A DNA stretch of 64,000 bases from contig NZ_LMFI01000001.1 in NCBI RefSeq assembly GCF_001426745.1, forward strand, positions 1,252,022 through 1,316,021, written 5' to 3'. This DNA comes from Nocardioides sp. Root140 (GTDB lineage Bacteria > Actinomycetota > Actinomycetes > Propionibacteriales > Nocardioidaceae). A program made the translations under genes and the position numbers. This document shows, in pieces, positions 22,071 to 29,857 of the stretch. Below the pieces are notes generated by a model. It ran no database searches, was not told the DNA's origin, and saw only the letters and a program-made list of their open reading frames with translations. The stretch's first letter is position 1. The number at the start of each line of letters is the position of its first letter.

Positions 22071-22897
22071 CTTCGTGATCCCTTCCCAGCAGTGAGAGCA
22101 ACAAGATGTGGCCGCACGATGCTGAGCAACTGCCGGTGGGTCGAATCGTCCGCCGCGACGAGCAGGCCTCTGCCTTCGCCGAGCGAACCACCGGCCAGGT
22201 CGGTCACCACGCAGCCGGCTGCCCGGCACAGCTCGATCCCGGCCGCGAAGTGCACGTTGTCCACGAATCCGCCGTCGCTGACGTAACCCGCTCTCCTACC
22301 GGCCGCGACCCAGGCGACCGCCAGCGTCGAGGAGACGACCCGCGGTCCGAACGCCGCTCTGAACTCCGGATCGGCAAGCAGCTGAGGCCCCACGAAGGAG
22401 CGGTCGAGCGGACCATCGCAGTTGACGTCGACGAGCCTGGAGGCCACCGACGGCAGCGCCCTCTCGTCGACGCCGTCCTTGCGGACCCACGCGGCCACAC
22501 TGTCGCTCCAGAAGGTCTCCCCCGCGATCGGATCAGTCGAGGCAGCTGCCAGAGTGCCCCTCTCGCCGATCAACGCGACGTTCACGGCCACGAGTGGTGT
22601 CTGCGCCGCGAAGTTCAAGGTGCCGCAGAGTGGGTCCACCAGCCAGCGGCGGCTGGCTGCGCCTCGTGATTCACCGGTCTCCTCCCCCAGGAAGCCGTCT
22701 GCGGGTCGCCGTACGGCGAGAACCTCGCGGATCACGCGCTCGGCGGCGAGATCGGTGTCCGTGGCGAAGTCGTTGCCCGACTTGGCATGACGGATCACCA
22801 CCCCGCCGTACGCCTCTCGAACCTTGGCCGCACCGGCCTCGGCAGCTGAGATCGCGACCTCCACATCCGACAGCTCGGCGCCCGTTGCCTGTGTCAT
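22067..22897 (-). CDS. Inositol monophosphatase family protein with altered metal motif
   Basis: A 276-residue protein of the IMPase/FBPase fold. It keeps the first metal ligand region (FLGEETGES) and the late DNVHFAAGIELCRAAGCVVTDLAGG, but the signature DPLDGTxNF reads DPLCGTLNFA: the second aspartate, which binds metal and positions water, is a cysteine. I recall the same DPLCGT in other actinobacterial members, so this looks like a subfamily rather than a random mutation. Phosphatase activity may be altered or lost. It is the first gene of a three-gene coupled operon and is divergent from the DUF402 gene. Confidence 0.87.
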   Translation of the reverse strand: MTQATGAELSDVEVAISAAEAGAAKVREAYGGVVIRHAKSGNDFATDTDLAAERVIREVLAVRRPADGFLGEETGESRGAASRRWLVDPLCGTLNFAAQTPLVAVNVALIGERGTLAAASTDPIAGETFWSDSVAAWVRKDGVDERALPSVASRLVDVNCDGPLDRSFVGPQLLADPEFRAAFGPRVVSSTLAVAWVAAGRRAGYVSDGGFVDNVHFAAGIELCRAAGCVVTDLAGGSLGEGRGLLVAADDSTHRQLLSIVRPHLVALTAGKGSRR

Positions 22898-22985
22898 GGG
22901 TCCCGCAGCGGGAACTGCTCGACGTAGCTGTTCACACGCGCCAAACTACACAGACCCCGTCGCAACCGGCCTAGCATCGTGCGAG

Positions 22986-23519
22986 ATGACGCGATTCGAA
23001 CCGGGGACGACCCTTCAACGGCGCGAGGTCCTCCACGGACAGCTCTGGTTCGCGCAACCTGCAGTCGTCGTACACGACGTCGGCGACGTCCTGGCGATTC
23101 GGGTGGACCCCGGCTCCGCATTCCACTTCCCGGACCATCCACACGGGCCGCATCCCTGGTCTGGGCGCACGGAGTGGGGCGAGACGATCGTCTTGCAGCT
23201 CTACCGCGCCGGCGACCTCTACAGCGTCTGGAAGGTCTTCGCCCACGACGGCACATTCCGGCACTGGTACGTCAACTTCGAGGCTCCGGTCATCAGGAGC
23301 TCGACGGGCATCGACACCGACGACCACGGACTCGACCTGATCATCCGGGCGGACGGAACCCGGGAGTGGAAGGACGTCACCGACCTCCATCACCAACGCA
23401 CCGAAGGTCGCATCACGGAGCAGACGGTGACTGACGTCTTGTGTGCCGCGGCTGGAGTCGAGGATGCCTTGCGCGACGGTGACCACTGGTGGCGGGACTG
23501 GGACGACTGGACCCCTTGA
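22986..23519 (+). CDS. DUF402 domain protein
   Basis: A 177-residue protein with a DUF402 domain in its second half: VWKVFAHDGTFRHWYVNFEAPVIRSSTGIDTDDHGLDLIIRADGTREWKD. The family includes nucleoside di/triphosphatase-like enzymes with conserved acidic residues (the IDTDDHGLDL set is intact). The first half (GQLWFAQPAVVVHDVGDVLAIRVDPG) carries the beta-barrel lead typical of the family. The ATG at 22986 is used; longer in-frame readings cross the divergent promoter region. Confidence 0.82.
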   Translation: MTRFEPGTTLQRREVLHGQLWFAQPAVVVHDVGDVLAIRVDPGSAFHFPDHPHGPHPWSGRTEWGETIVLQLYRAGDLYSVWKVFAHDGTFRHWYVNFEAPVIRSSTGIDTDDHGLDLIIRADGTREWKDVTDLHHQRTEGRITEQTVTDVLCAAAGVEDALRDGDHWWRDWDDWTP

Positions 23520-23529
23520 AGGTGAGCCC

Positions 23530-24171
23530 TCAGGTCGTGCGGGTCGCGTCGCCCGATCCGCCGTTGTCGATGACCCAGGTTGCTCGCTGCCGTGGTCGGC
23601 AGGAGTCGAGATAGAGACGCTGACCCTCGACGTAGCGTCGCGTCAGTGGATCGGCCGAGTCAAGCTCCAGGCCATCGCGTTTCCCCTTGCGGGCAAGGGA
23701 AATCTCTGTCTCGACGTCGAGAAAGATGGAGTGGTCCCACCGGCCGAAGAGTTCATCCCGAAGGAGGAACAGTCCCTCGACGAGGACGATGGTCCCGTGG
23801 CCGGCGTACTGCCGCGGGTGAGGCACCACGACGTCTCGAGCACGGTCGACCACGCCGCCGCGGAACCAGCCGTCTCCGCCCGGGCCGAGGGGCTCGAGCA
23901 CGTGCCGGGTCAGGGACCCGTAGTCGTAGCTGTCGTGGAAGTAGCCCTCGGGTGAGTTCCGGCCCTGCCTGTGACGCACGGAGCTCGTGTGGAGGAAGTC
24001 ATCGACATGGATCACCAGGACGCTTCGTGTGAGCACCCGCAGCTGGTCTGCCAGCGACTGGGCGAAGGTGGTCTTCCCACTCCCGTCGACACCGTCGATC
24101 GCCACGAGCACCCGCCGTTCGGGTCGAGAGTCGGCGAGGGCTTCGGCGACAACGGCGACATTGAGGGGCAT
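23530..24171 (-). CDS. Uridine-kinase-like P-loop kinase
   Basis: A 213-residue P-loop NTPase of the uridine kinase/phosphoribulokinase group. Walker A is AIDGVDGSGKTTFAQSLADQL at about 24-44; HVDDFLHTSSVRHRQGRNSPEGYFHDSYDYGSL supplies the substrate-side acid and lid region; TIVLVEGLFLLRDELFGRWDHSIFLDV is the Walker B-like strand. Actinobacterial proteins of this type are annotated as uridine kinase or (d)CMP kinase-like; the substrate here is not proven. It converges on the DUF402 gene. Confidence 0.86.
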   Translation of the reverse strand: MPLNVAVVAEALADSRPERRVLVAIDGVDGSGKTTFAQSLADQLRVLTRSVLVIHVDDFLHTSSVRHRQGRNSPEGYFHDSYDYGSLTRHVLEPLGPGGDGWFRGGVVDRARDVVVPHPRQYAGHGTIVLVEGLFLLRDELFGRWDHSIFLDVETEISLARKGKRDGLELDSADPLTRRYVEGQRLYLDSCRPRQRATWVIDNGGSGDATRTT

Positions 24172-24221
24172 TGCCGGATCCTCGCATGTTCGGCCGAGGC
24201 GTTCCTTGCCGCCGCCAGCTC

Positions 24222-24734
24222 CTAGTAGTCGTAGCCGTTTCCCGTGTCAGGACTGGACGACGTGTCCGACGGGGCCGCTCCCCCGGCGTCCACGACGTGC
24301 CAGGTGAAGCTCACGCCGTCGAACTCGTCGGTCACGTCGTTCCCGGTGACCTCGCCGGATCCTTCCAATGTGAAGGTGTAGACCGGGGCGCCCTCGAAGG
24401 TCACCTGCTTCTCGTCAGTGTCGGGCCGGGTCAGGGTGCCGAAGTCACCGGTCGTGGCCGAGCCGGACGCGATCACCGGCTTCCAGACGTCGAGGCAGGA
24501 GTCGGTGCACAGCACCTTGCCCGACTTCTCCTCCTCGGCGACGTAGACCGCGCGGCCGTCTGCGTCGACGTACACGTCGCCGGCGCTGCCGACGCTGCGG
24601 ACCGCGAGCGGTCCGGTGTTCGTGTCGGAGCCGGCGGTGTCGTCGTCGGAACCACCATCGTTGCCACAGGCCACAAGGGTCGTGGCCAGGCCGGGTACGA
24701 CGAGCACGACCAGGATCAGCTTGTTGATTTTCAT
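24222..24734 (-). CDS. Lipoprotein with PF03640 secreted repeats
   Basis: A 170-residue lipoprotein: a hydrophobic signal ending in the lipobox LVAC (Cys at about 23), a Gly/Asp-rich linker, then two copies of the PF03640 'secreted repeat' (YVDADGRAVYVAEEEKSGKVLCTDSCLDVWKPV and QVTFEGAPVYTFTLEG...FTWHVVD) with the CxxxC pair of the first. Such proteins occur beside ECF sigma genes in Actinobacteria; their activity is unknown, possibly redox or ligand binding. It lies 15 bases downstream of the anti-sigma gene in the same operon, so it is probably the sigma factor's target or sensor partner. Confidence 0.86.
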   Translation of the reverse strand: MKINKLILVVLVVPGLATTLVACGNDGGSDDDTAGSDTNTGPLAVRSVGSAGDVYVDADGRAVYVAEEEKSGKVLCTDSCLDVWKPVIASGSATTGDFGTLTRPDTDEKQVTFEGAPVYTFTLEGSGEVTGNDVTDEFDGVSFTWHVVDAGGAAPSDTSSSPDTGNGYDY

Positions 24735-24749
24735 GGGATCTCCAGTGGG

Positions 24750-25406
24750 TCAGGGCGACAGGGTGAGCACGGCCTTGTCCGTGCGGTTGCGCACCTCGAC
24801 CGTGGCGATCTCGTCGAGGTCCAGGGAGGTCGACCCGTCAACGGTCGTCGTCTCCCCCGGTACGACCGCCCAGGTCGCCAGCTGCTGGACGGTGCCGTCG
24901 TTGTCGGTGACGACCAGTCGGTAGGTGCCCGGCCGATAGCTGGACGTGTCGCGGTACCAGCAATGCAGGCGAATATGAGTGCCCCAGGCCTTGGCGTCAA
25001 GGACGGCCTCGGCCTGAACCGGGCTTCCGGCCGCGACAGCAGTCATCTCGATCGCGCTCGGGTCGGTGTCCGGCGGGGGCGGCCGGAGGCCGATGAAGGC
25101 GCCAGCCGCGATGGCGATGATCACAGCTGCTGCTGTCGCGACAAGCACGACGCGTCGCCTGCGCGCGCGACGGCGGGCCACCTCGGCAAGCAGTGCGGGC
25201 AGCAGGCTCTCGGGCACCGGACCCGGGGCGTCGACCAGGTCGGGCTGCGGCGCCTTGGCCAGGAGTCCCGGCAACCCGCTGAGACGAGTGACACTCGCGG
25301 AGCAGTCGGCGCAGCCACGCAGGTGCGTTTCGAAGTCGCGGCGCTCCTCGGGGCTCAATGCGCCGAGGAGGTACGCCGCGTCGTACGTCGAGTAGTCGTC
25401 AGTCAT
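24750..25406 (-). CDS. Membrane anti-sigma factor (zinc-finger anti-sigma domain)
   Basis: A 218-residue protein with an N-terminal anti-sigma domain containing the zinc motif HLRGCADC (HxxxCxxC, about 28-35), one membrane segment (VVLVATAAAVIIAIAAGAFIG at about 85-105) after a basic stop-transfer RRRARRRR, and an extracytoplasmic domain (EAEAVLDAKAWGTHIRLHCWYRDTSSY..., a beta-sandwich). It should hold the adjacent ECF sigma factor inactive until the outer domain or zinc site senses a signal. It overlaps the sigma gene by 8 bases. Confidence 0.9.
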   Translation of the reverse strand: MTDDYSTYDAAYLLGALSPEERRDFETHLRGCADCSASVTRLSGLPGLLAKAPQPDLVDAPGPVPESLLPALLAEVARRRARRRRVVLVATAAAVIIAIAAGAFIGLRPPPPDTDPSAIEMTAVAAGSPVQAEAVLDAKAWGTHIRLHCWYRDTSSYRPGTYRLVVTDNDGTVQQLATWAVVPGETTTVDGSTSLDLDEIATVEVRNRTDKAVLTLSP

Positions 25407-25911
25407 CCTCGACCCCCATCTCCTGGAGCACCAGGCGCAGCGAGGTCAGCGCATAGTGGAGACGCGACTTCACGGTCCCGTCGGGCACCCCGAGACGACG
25501 CGCTGCCTCGGCCGTCGTGTGGCCGCGGTAGTAGCACTCCACGATCACGTCGCGATGGGCACTCGACAACCGCTGGAGTCCGTCGGCGACGAGCCAGGCC
25601 TGGAGGGCGGCGTCGGTCTCGTCGTGCGACGGCGGCTCCGGAGGTGAGTCGGTGACCACCTCAGGGTGCCGCACGCTGCTGCGCCACTCATCGATCGTGA
25701 TGCGCCGCGCCACCGTCAACAGCCACCCTCGCGCGGAGCCGCTGGAGCGCGCCAGGACCTCCGGGTGACGCCAGGCGCGCAGCAACGTCTCCTGCACGAC
25801 GTCCTCGGCCCGGCCGCGGTCGCCGTTGGTCAAGGCCAGGGCGTAGGCCCACAGCGCGGGAGCGTGCTCGTCGTGCAGGGCCCGCATCAGGTCTGCCTCT
25901 TGCGTCACCAC
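25399..25911 (-). CDS. ECF RNA polymerase sigma factor
   Basis: A 170-residue ECF sigma factor. Region 2 covers LHDEHAPALWAYALALTNGDRGRAEDVVQETLLRAWRHPEVL...GWLLTVARRITIDEWRS; region 4 covers LQRLSSAHRDVIVECYYRGHTTAEAARRLGVPDGTVKSRLHYALTSLR. The sequence and the operon (anti-sigma gene, PF03640 lipoprotein) resemble the SigL/RslA type of mycobacteria. A GGAGG ribosome site precedes the GTG start by 5 bases. A TGAACC-N16-CGTGTT element upstream suggests that it transcribes its own operon. Confidence 0.93.
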   Translation of the reverse strand: MVTQEADLMRALHDEHAPALWAYALALTNGDRGRAEDVVQETLLRAWRHPEVLARSSGSARGWLLTVARRITIDEWRSSVRHPEVVTDSPPEPPSHDETDAALQAWLVADGLQRLSSAHRDVIVECYYRGHTTAEAARRLGVPDGTVKSRLHYALTSLRLVLQEMGVEDD

Positions 25912-25959
25912 CGTGCCTCCGCGACCGTCCGGTCAACTCCAGCATGTCCCACACCCGAG

Positions 25960-25987
25960 AACACGACGACGGTTCGCGAAAGGTTCA
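25960..25987 (-). promoter_or_regulatory. Candidate autoregulatory ECF promoter
   Basis: On the minus strand TGAACC (25987-25982) is followed after exactly 16 bases by CGTGTT (25965-25960), about 50 bases upstream of the sigma-factor start. This agrees with the TGAACC-N16/18-CGTGTC pattern I recall for mycobacterial SigL promoters and with the general ECF GAAC/CGT layout. Confidence 0.5.
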
Positions 25988-26065
25988 GTCGAACGGCGCT
26001 GACTCCGGCGGCGCACTCCGGCAGCGCTGGTCCCGACCCGGGCCAGGACCAGCGCCGCGGATCCG

Positions 26066-27601
26066 TCAGCGGCCGAGCTCGGCGGCGATCAACTGGCGGT
26101 GGGTGCGCTGGATCTTCGTGAACGACGCGGGCGCCGACTTCTCGCTCGTGACGCTGCGCTGGGAGCCGGCGAACCCTGCCGGGAAGCCGTTCTCCGGTGT
26201 CATCTCCGGCTTGGTGGGCTGGTAGAGCCAGGCGTCGAAGAACGACGCCAGGTCCTCACCGGAGTTCGTCTCGGCGAGAGTGATGAACTCCAAGATCTCG
26301 GCGTTCCCGTAGCGGTGATCGGCGGCCCAGTCACGCATGGTGGCGAAGAAGGCGGCGTCGCCGATCCGCACCCGCAGGGCTTGCAGGGTCATGGCACCGC
26401 GGTCATAGACGGCACCCGCGAACTCGTGCCCGGCACCGGGGTCACCGATGACCCTGGTCCAGAACGCGTCGTTGCCCTGGTAGTAGTCCCAGTACTCGTC
26501 GAAGAGCTCGGCACCCGTGCCCTCGCCGTGGTCCTCGGACCACAGCCACTCCGTGAAGGACGCAAAGCCCTCGTTGAGCCAGATGTCGCGCCAGTTGTGC
26601 ACCGACACCGAGTCGCCGTACCACTGGTGGGCGAGCTCGTGCACGACCACGTAGATGTTGGGCCCGCCACGCCAGAAGCCCCGGGTGTAGACCGGACGCG
26701 TCTGGTTCTCCAGCGCGAAGCCGAAGTCGGCTGCGGGTGCCACGCCACCCATGGCGTCGAAGGGGTAGGCGCCCCACTGAAGCGACGCCCATTCGACGAC
26801 CTCGGGGGTGCGCGCAAGATCAGCTGCGGCGTACTCCCCCTCCGCGCCGCCGTCGGAGGCGACCGCTGTGACCACGGGCAGTCCTGCCGGGGAGGTGCTC
26901 TGGGTGATGTCGTACTGGCCGGACGCGAAGAAGGCCAGGTAGGTCGCCATCGGCTTGGACTCACGCCAGTGCCAGGCACGGGTGTCGCCGTGGAGCTCGT
27001 TGGAGACCAGGACGCCGTTGCTCAGCGCTTCCTGGTCGGCGGGCGTGGTCACCGTGACGTCGAAGGTGGCCTTGTCGCGGGGATGGTCGTTCGACGGGTA
27101 CCACCAGGCCGCGATCTCGGGCTCGCCGACGGCTGCGGCTCCGGTGCTGGTCTGGATCCACGGCGAGGCGCCGTACTCGGGGACCTCGATGCTCGAAGGC
27201 TGCCCCGCGTAGACCACTCGAACCTTCATCGTCTGGCCCGGCCGCAGCGGACTGCGCGGGGTGACGACGAGCTCGTGCGGCTTCGCGGTGAAACCGGCCG
27301 CCTTGCCGTTGACCTGGACGGATGAGACCGGCAGCACGAAGTCGAGGTCGAAGCTGCGGAGCCGGTCGGTGGCAGTGGCGGTGACGGTCGTGGTGCCGGC
27401 CAGCGTGTCGGTGGCCTTGTCGTAGGAGACCGCGATGTCGTAGTGGGCGACGTCGTAGCCGCCGTTGCCGTAGAGGGGGTAGTACGGGTCCCCGATGCCG
27501 GGGTCGCCGGCTCCGGGCGGTGCTGCGGCGGCAACCCCGATGGGTAGTGCGAGTGCTCCCGCGGACACCAGTGCGATCCGGCGCATCAGGCCGATGGACA
27601 T
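26066..27601 (-). CDS. Secreted M1-family zinc metallopeptidase
   Basis: A 511-residue exported aminopeptidase-like protein. Residues 1-27 are a signal peptide (ALVSAGALALPIGVAAAA). The substrate-recognition loop is FGFALENQTR (about 292-302), a variant of GAMEN; the zinc site is HELAHQWYGD (His321, Glu322, His325) with Glu344 in WLNEGFASFTEW. The later Tyr catalytic residue is probably in YDRGAMTLQALR. The protein lacks the long C-terminal helical domain of PepN, as in other short secreted M1 enzymes. GGGAGG precedes the ATG. Its role is probably extracellular peptide degradation. Confidence 0.93.
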   Translation of the reverse strand: MSIGLMRRIALVSAGALALPIGVAAAAPPGAGDPGIGDPYYPLYGNGGYDVAHYDIAVSYDKATDTLAGTTTVTATATDRLRSFDLDFVLPVSSVQVNGKAAGFTAKPHELVVTPRSPLRPGQTMKVRVVYAGQPSSIEVPEYGASPWIQTSTGAAAVGEPEIAAWWYPSNDHPRDKATFDVTVTTPADQEALSNGVLVSNELHGDTRAWHWRESKPMATYLAFFASGQYDITQSTSPAGLPVVTAVASDGGAEGEYAAADLARTPEVVEWASLQWGAYPFDAMGGVAPAADFGFALENQTRPVYTRGFWRGGPNIYVVVHELAHQWYGDSVSVHNWRDIWLNEGFASFTEWLWSEDHGEGTGAELFDEYWDYYQGNDAFWTRVIGDPGAGHEFAGAVYDRGAMTLQALRVRIGDAAFFATMRDWAADHRYGNAEILEFITLAETNSGEDLASFFDAWLYQPTKPEMTPENGFPAGFAGSQRSVTSEKSAPASFTKIQRTHRQLIAAELGR

Positions 27602-27708
27602 GTTTCCTCCCGAGTTGGACCGCTGTAGCGGCCTCTAGGTTGCGTGACCCACCCACACAACCAGACCCGGTCTGCGCCGTCGAGCGCAAAAGTCGAGCGA
27701 GCTCACCG

Positions 27709-28152
27709 TCACAGGATCGTGAGGGTCACCGTGGTCCCGGCGTCCATGGTGAGCGTGGTCAGCTCGAGCGAGGTTCCGTCGTCGACGTCGAACTCCTTCT
27801 CGTCGGAGTTCAGGTTGATGCCGCCGCCGTCCTGCTTCGTCGACATGGCCTGGTCGGTCTCGACCGTGATGCCGTCATCGCGGATCTCGGTGACCTCGAA
27901 CGTCATGGGGCCACCCACCACGGCGACCTCGAACGTCTCTCCTTCGGCGACGTCCACCGTGGTGGTCTTGGGATCGGCCTGCCCCTTGCTCCACCCGCTC
28001 CAGTCCTCAGAGACCACTTTGAGCTCGGCCGAGCCGGGACCGGACGCCTGCTGGTCGGAGCCCTCCTCGCCACAGGCGGCAAGCAGCCAACCGCACAGGG
28101 CGAGCAGGACCAGGGGAAGGAGTCGGCGAGGGGCAACCCGTGTGATCGTCAT
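27709..28152 (-). CDS. Putative lipoprotein, 147 residues
   Basis: The N-terminal signal (PRRLLPLVLLALCGWLLAAC) ends in a lipobox LAAC with the Cys at 26, followed by a Gly/Ser/Glu linker. The mature part is beta-rich (GETFEVAVVGGPMTFEVTEIRDDGITVETDQ...) with alternating hydrophobic residues, as in small Ig-like or cupredoxin-like domains, but no copper ligands are seen. The family is not recognised. It is divergent from the lipoprotein gene at 28237, so the pair may be co-regulated. Confidence 0.75.
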   Translation of the reverse strand: MTITRVAPRRLLPLVLLALCGWLLAACGEEGSDQQASGPGSAELKVVSEDWSGWSKGQADPKTTTVDVAEGETFEVAVVGGPMTFEVTEIRDDGITVETDQAMSTKQDGGGINLNSDEKEFDVDDGTSLELTTLTMDAGTTVTLTIL

Positions 28153-28236
28153 GACAGTCGGACGTGCCCGTCGACGAACCGGTTCCCGCCTCGTTCTACG
28201 CTGGCCCGCCCGGCCTTCTCATCAAGGGACCCACAC

Positions 28237-28662
28237 ATGACCCGCACCATGCGCGCGCTCGCCAGCGCCGCCGCCGTCACCGCGCTCGCGTTCACCGGCG
28301 CCTGCTCCGACGACGACACCACGTCCGACTCCACGCCCGACTCGTCGACCTCTCCCACCGAGTCGGAAAGCTCGGGTGGCGGCCACGCGTTGCCCGAGGG
28401 CTGGCCGATCCACTCGCTGCCGATTCCGCCGGGCGGCACCGTCGAGGACGAGAACGTCACCGCCGACATGGTGTTCTTCCACGTCGGCGGGGTCGAGGCC
28501 GACGAGGGCATGGCCTTCTACGACACGGCGCTCCCAGAACTGGGCCTGACGCGGAGCAAGTCCGCTGTCGTCGATCCCGTGGCCTACGAGAGCAGTGAGC
28601 TGAAGGTCATCGTCCAGTCGGGCGACTTCGGCGACGTGACCCTCACCGTCACTCGTCCCTGA
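28237..28662 (+). CDS. Putative lipoprotein, 141 residues
   Basis: The start ATG at 28237 gives a signal peptide MRALASAAAVTALAFTGAC with a lipobox TGAC and Cys at about 20, then a Ser/Thr/Asp-rich linker (residues 22-48) and a C-terminal alpha/beta domain (GGTVEDENVTADMVFFHVGGVEADEGMAFYDTALPELGLTRSKS). The latter resembles small beta-alpha domains often found in actinobacterial lipoproteins of unknown function. Ends 24 bases before the thioesterase gene. Confidence 0.76.
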   Translation: MTRTMRALASAAAVTALAFTGACSDDDTTSDSTPDSSTSPTESESSGGGHALPEGWPIHSLPIPPGGTVEDENVTADMVFFHVGGVEADEGMAFYDTALPELGLTRSKSAVVDPVAYESSELKVIVQSGDFGDVTLTVTRP

Positions 28663-28686
28663 CTCGTCACGCCACAGGAGGCGACC

Positions 28687-29457
28687 ATGGCTTACTTCGA
28701 GCGGCTCGGAGCGACCCGCTTCCGGGCCACCGAACACGTCAGCGGTGCCTGGGACGTCACGACCCAGCACATCGCCCCGGCCCTAGGGCTGCTGGCGCAC
28801 GCCGTCGAGGCCGACCACGCCGAACGTCGTACGGACCGACTGGTGGTCAGCCGGCTCTCCTACGACATCCTCGGCACGCTGCCGGTCGACGTCATGGACG
28901 TCGAGGTCGAGGTGATCCGCCCCGGGCGCACCATCGAACTCGTGCAGGCCACCGCGTCGTACGCCGGGCGGGCCGGCGTGATCCTGCGCGCCTGGCTGCT
29001 CGAACCCCGCGACACCACCGGGATCGAAGGCACCCCGCTCCCCCGGATCCCCGGACCCGACGACATGCCTGCATGGAACCCGTCGAGCCTGTGGCCGGGC
29101 GGCTTCATTGCATCCGCCGAGCTGCGTCGTGTCCAGGAGGCGCCGGGGCGTGGCACGTTCTGGGCGCGCACTCCCCTGCCTCTCATCGCGAACGAGAAGA
29201 CCAGCGAACTGGCCCGGTTCACCGGCCTGCTCGACATCGCCAACGGGATGACCGTGCGAGAGGACCCGACGCATGTGGCCTTCCCCAACGTCGACCTGAC
29301 CGCGCACTTCTTCACCGAGCCGCGAGGCGAGTGGGTCGGCTTCGACACCAGCGTCTCGTTCGGAGCGGGTGGGCTCGGCCTCACCAGCAGCGTGATCCAC
29401 GACGTCCACGGCCCCGTCGGCACGGTGTCCCAGTCACTGACGGTGCGGCCGAACTGA
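28687..29457 (+). CDS. Thioesterase-family protein (double hotdog)
   Basis: A 256-residue protein with two hotdog halves, as in the TesB-like/4HBT_3 acyl-CoA thioesterases: an N-terminal half with VSRLSYDILGTLPVDVMDVEVEVIRPGRTIELVQATASYAGRAGVILRAWLL and a C-terminal half with FTGLLDIANGMTVREDPTHVAFPNVDLTAHFFTEPRGEWVGFDTSVSFGAGGLGLTSSVIHD. AGGAGG precedes the ATG. It probably hydrolyses an acyl-CoA thioester; the chain length cannot be told. Confidence 0.83.
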   Translation: MAYFERLGATRFRATEHVSGAWDVTTQHIAPALGLLAHAVEADHAERRTDRLVVSRLSYDILGTLPVDVMDVEVEVIRPGRTIELVQATASYAGRAGVILRAWLLEPRDTTGIEGTPLPRIPGPDDMPAWNPSSLWPGGFIASAELRRVQEAPGRGTFWARTPLPLIANEKTSELARFTGLLDIANGMTVREDPTHVAFPNVDLTAHFFTEPRGEWVGFDTSVSFGAGGLGLTSSVIHDVHGPVGTVSQSLTVRPN

Positions 29458-29465
29458 GTCGTTCG

Positions 29466-29684
29466 TCAGCGCGAGGAGAGCGCTGCCCTGAGCCGAGCGA
29501 TGACACCGGGACGCTTGGGCTTCTCGGCCGGTGTCTTCCCGAAGACCTCGAGGGGCGGGTCACCGAACACGATGCCGTCCTTGCCGTTCGCCTTCACCGG
29601 AAAGACGACGCCGTCCTTGCCGTTGGCACGAACCTTCTGCATGTTCCTGTAGAGGTCGCTGCCGAATCCCTTGCTCATCGCCAT
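29466..29684 (-). CDS. Small hypothetical protein with internal repeat
   Basis: About 72 residues (MAMSKGFGSDLYRNMQK...). It contains two near-identical copies of ANGKDGVVF/ANGKDGIVF and a C-terminal basic helix (KPKRPGVIARLRAALSS). No signal, no membrane segment and no recognised family. The start is uncertain: ATG at 29684 or 29678 are both possible, and an upstream in-frame start at 29717 is less likely. It converges on the thioesterase gene. Confidence 0.6.
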   Translation of the reverse strand: MAMSKGFGSDLYRNMQKVRANGKDGVVFPVKANGKDGIVFGDPPLEVFGKTPAEKPKRPGVIARLRAALSSR

Positions 29685-29857
29685 CCCCGCTTCCGGGTCG
29701 CTCGAGGGAGCGCCCACGTGCTACCGACACTACTCGCGCGACGCCGGCCAGGAGTCGAAAACCCGGTCGCGTTCGAGAGGCCCCACCAGACACACTGGTC
29801 GCGATGAGTTCCGGTCATGCATCGGACCCGACCAGCCGACCCGTCACGGAGCCCACC

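Noticed and set aside
22986..23010. tRNA-like T-arm GGTTCGAATCGCG on the minus strand
   Set aside because: The stem bases do not pair, no acceptor stem or anticodon arm can be found, and the stretch starts the DUF402 gene.
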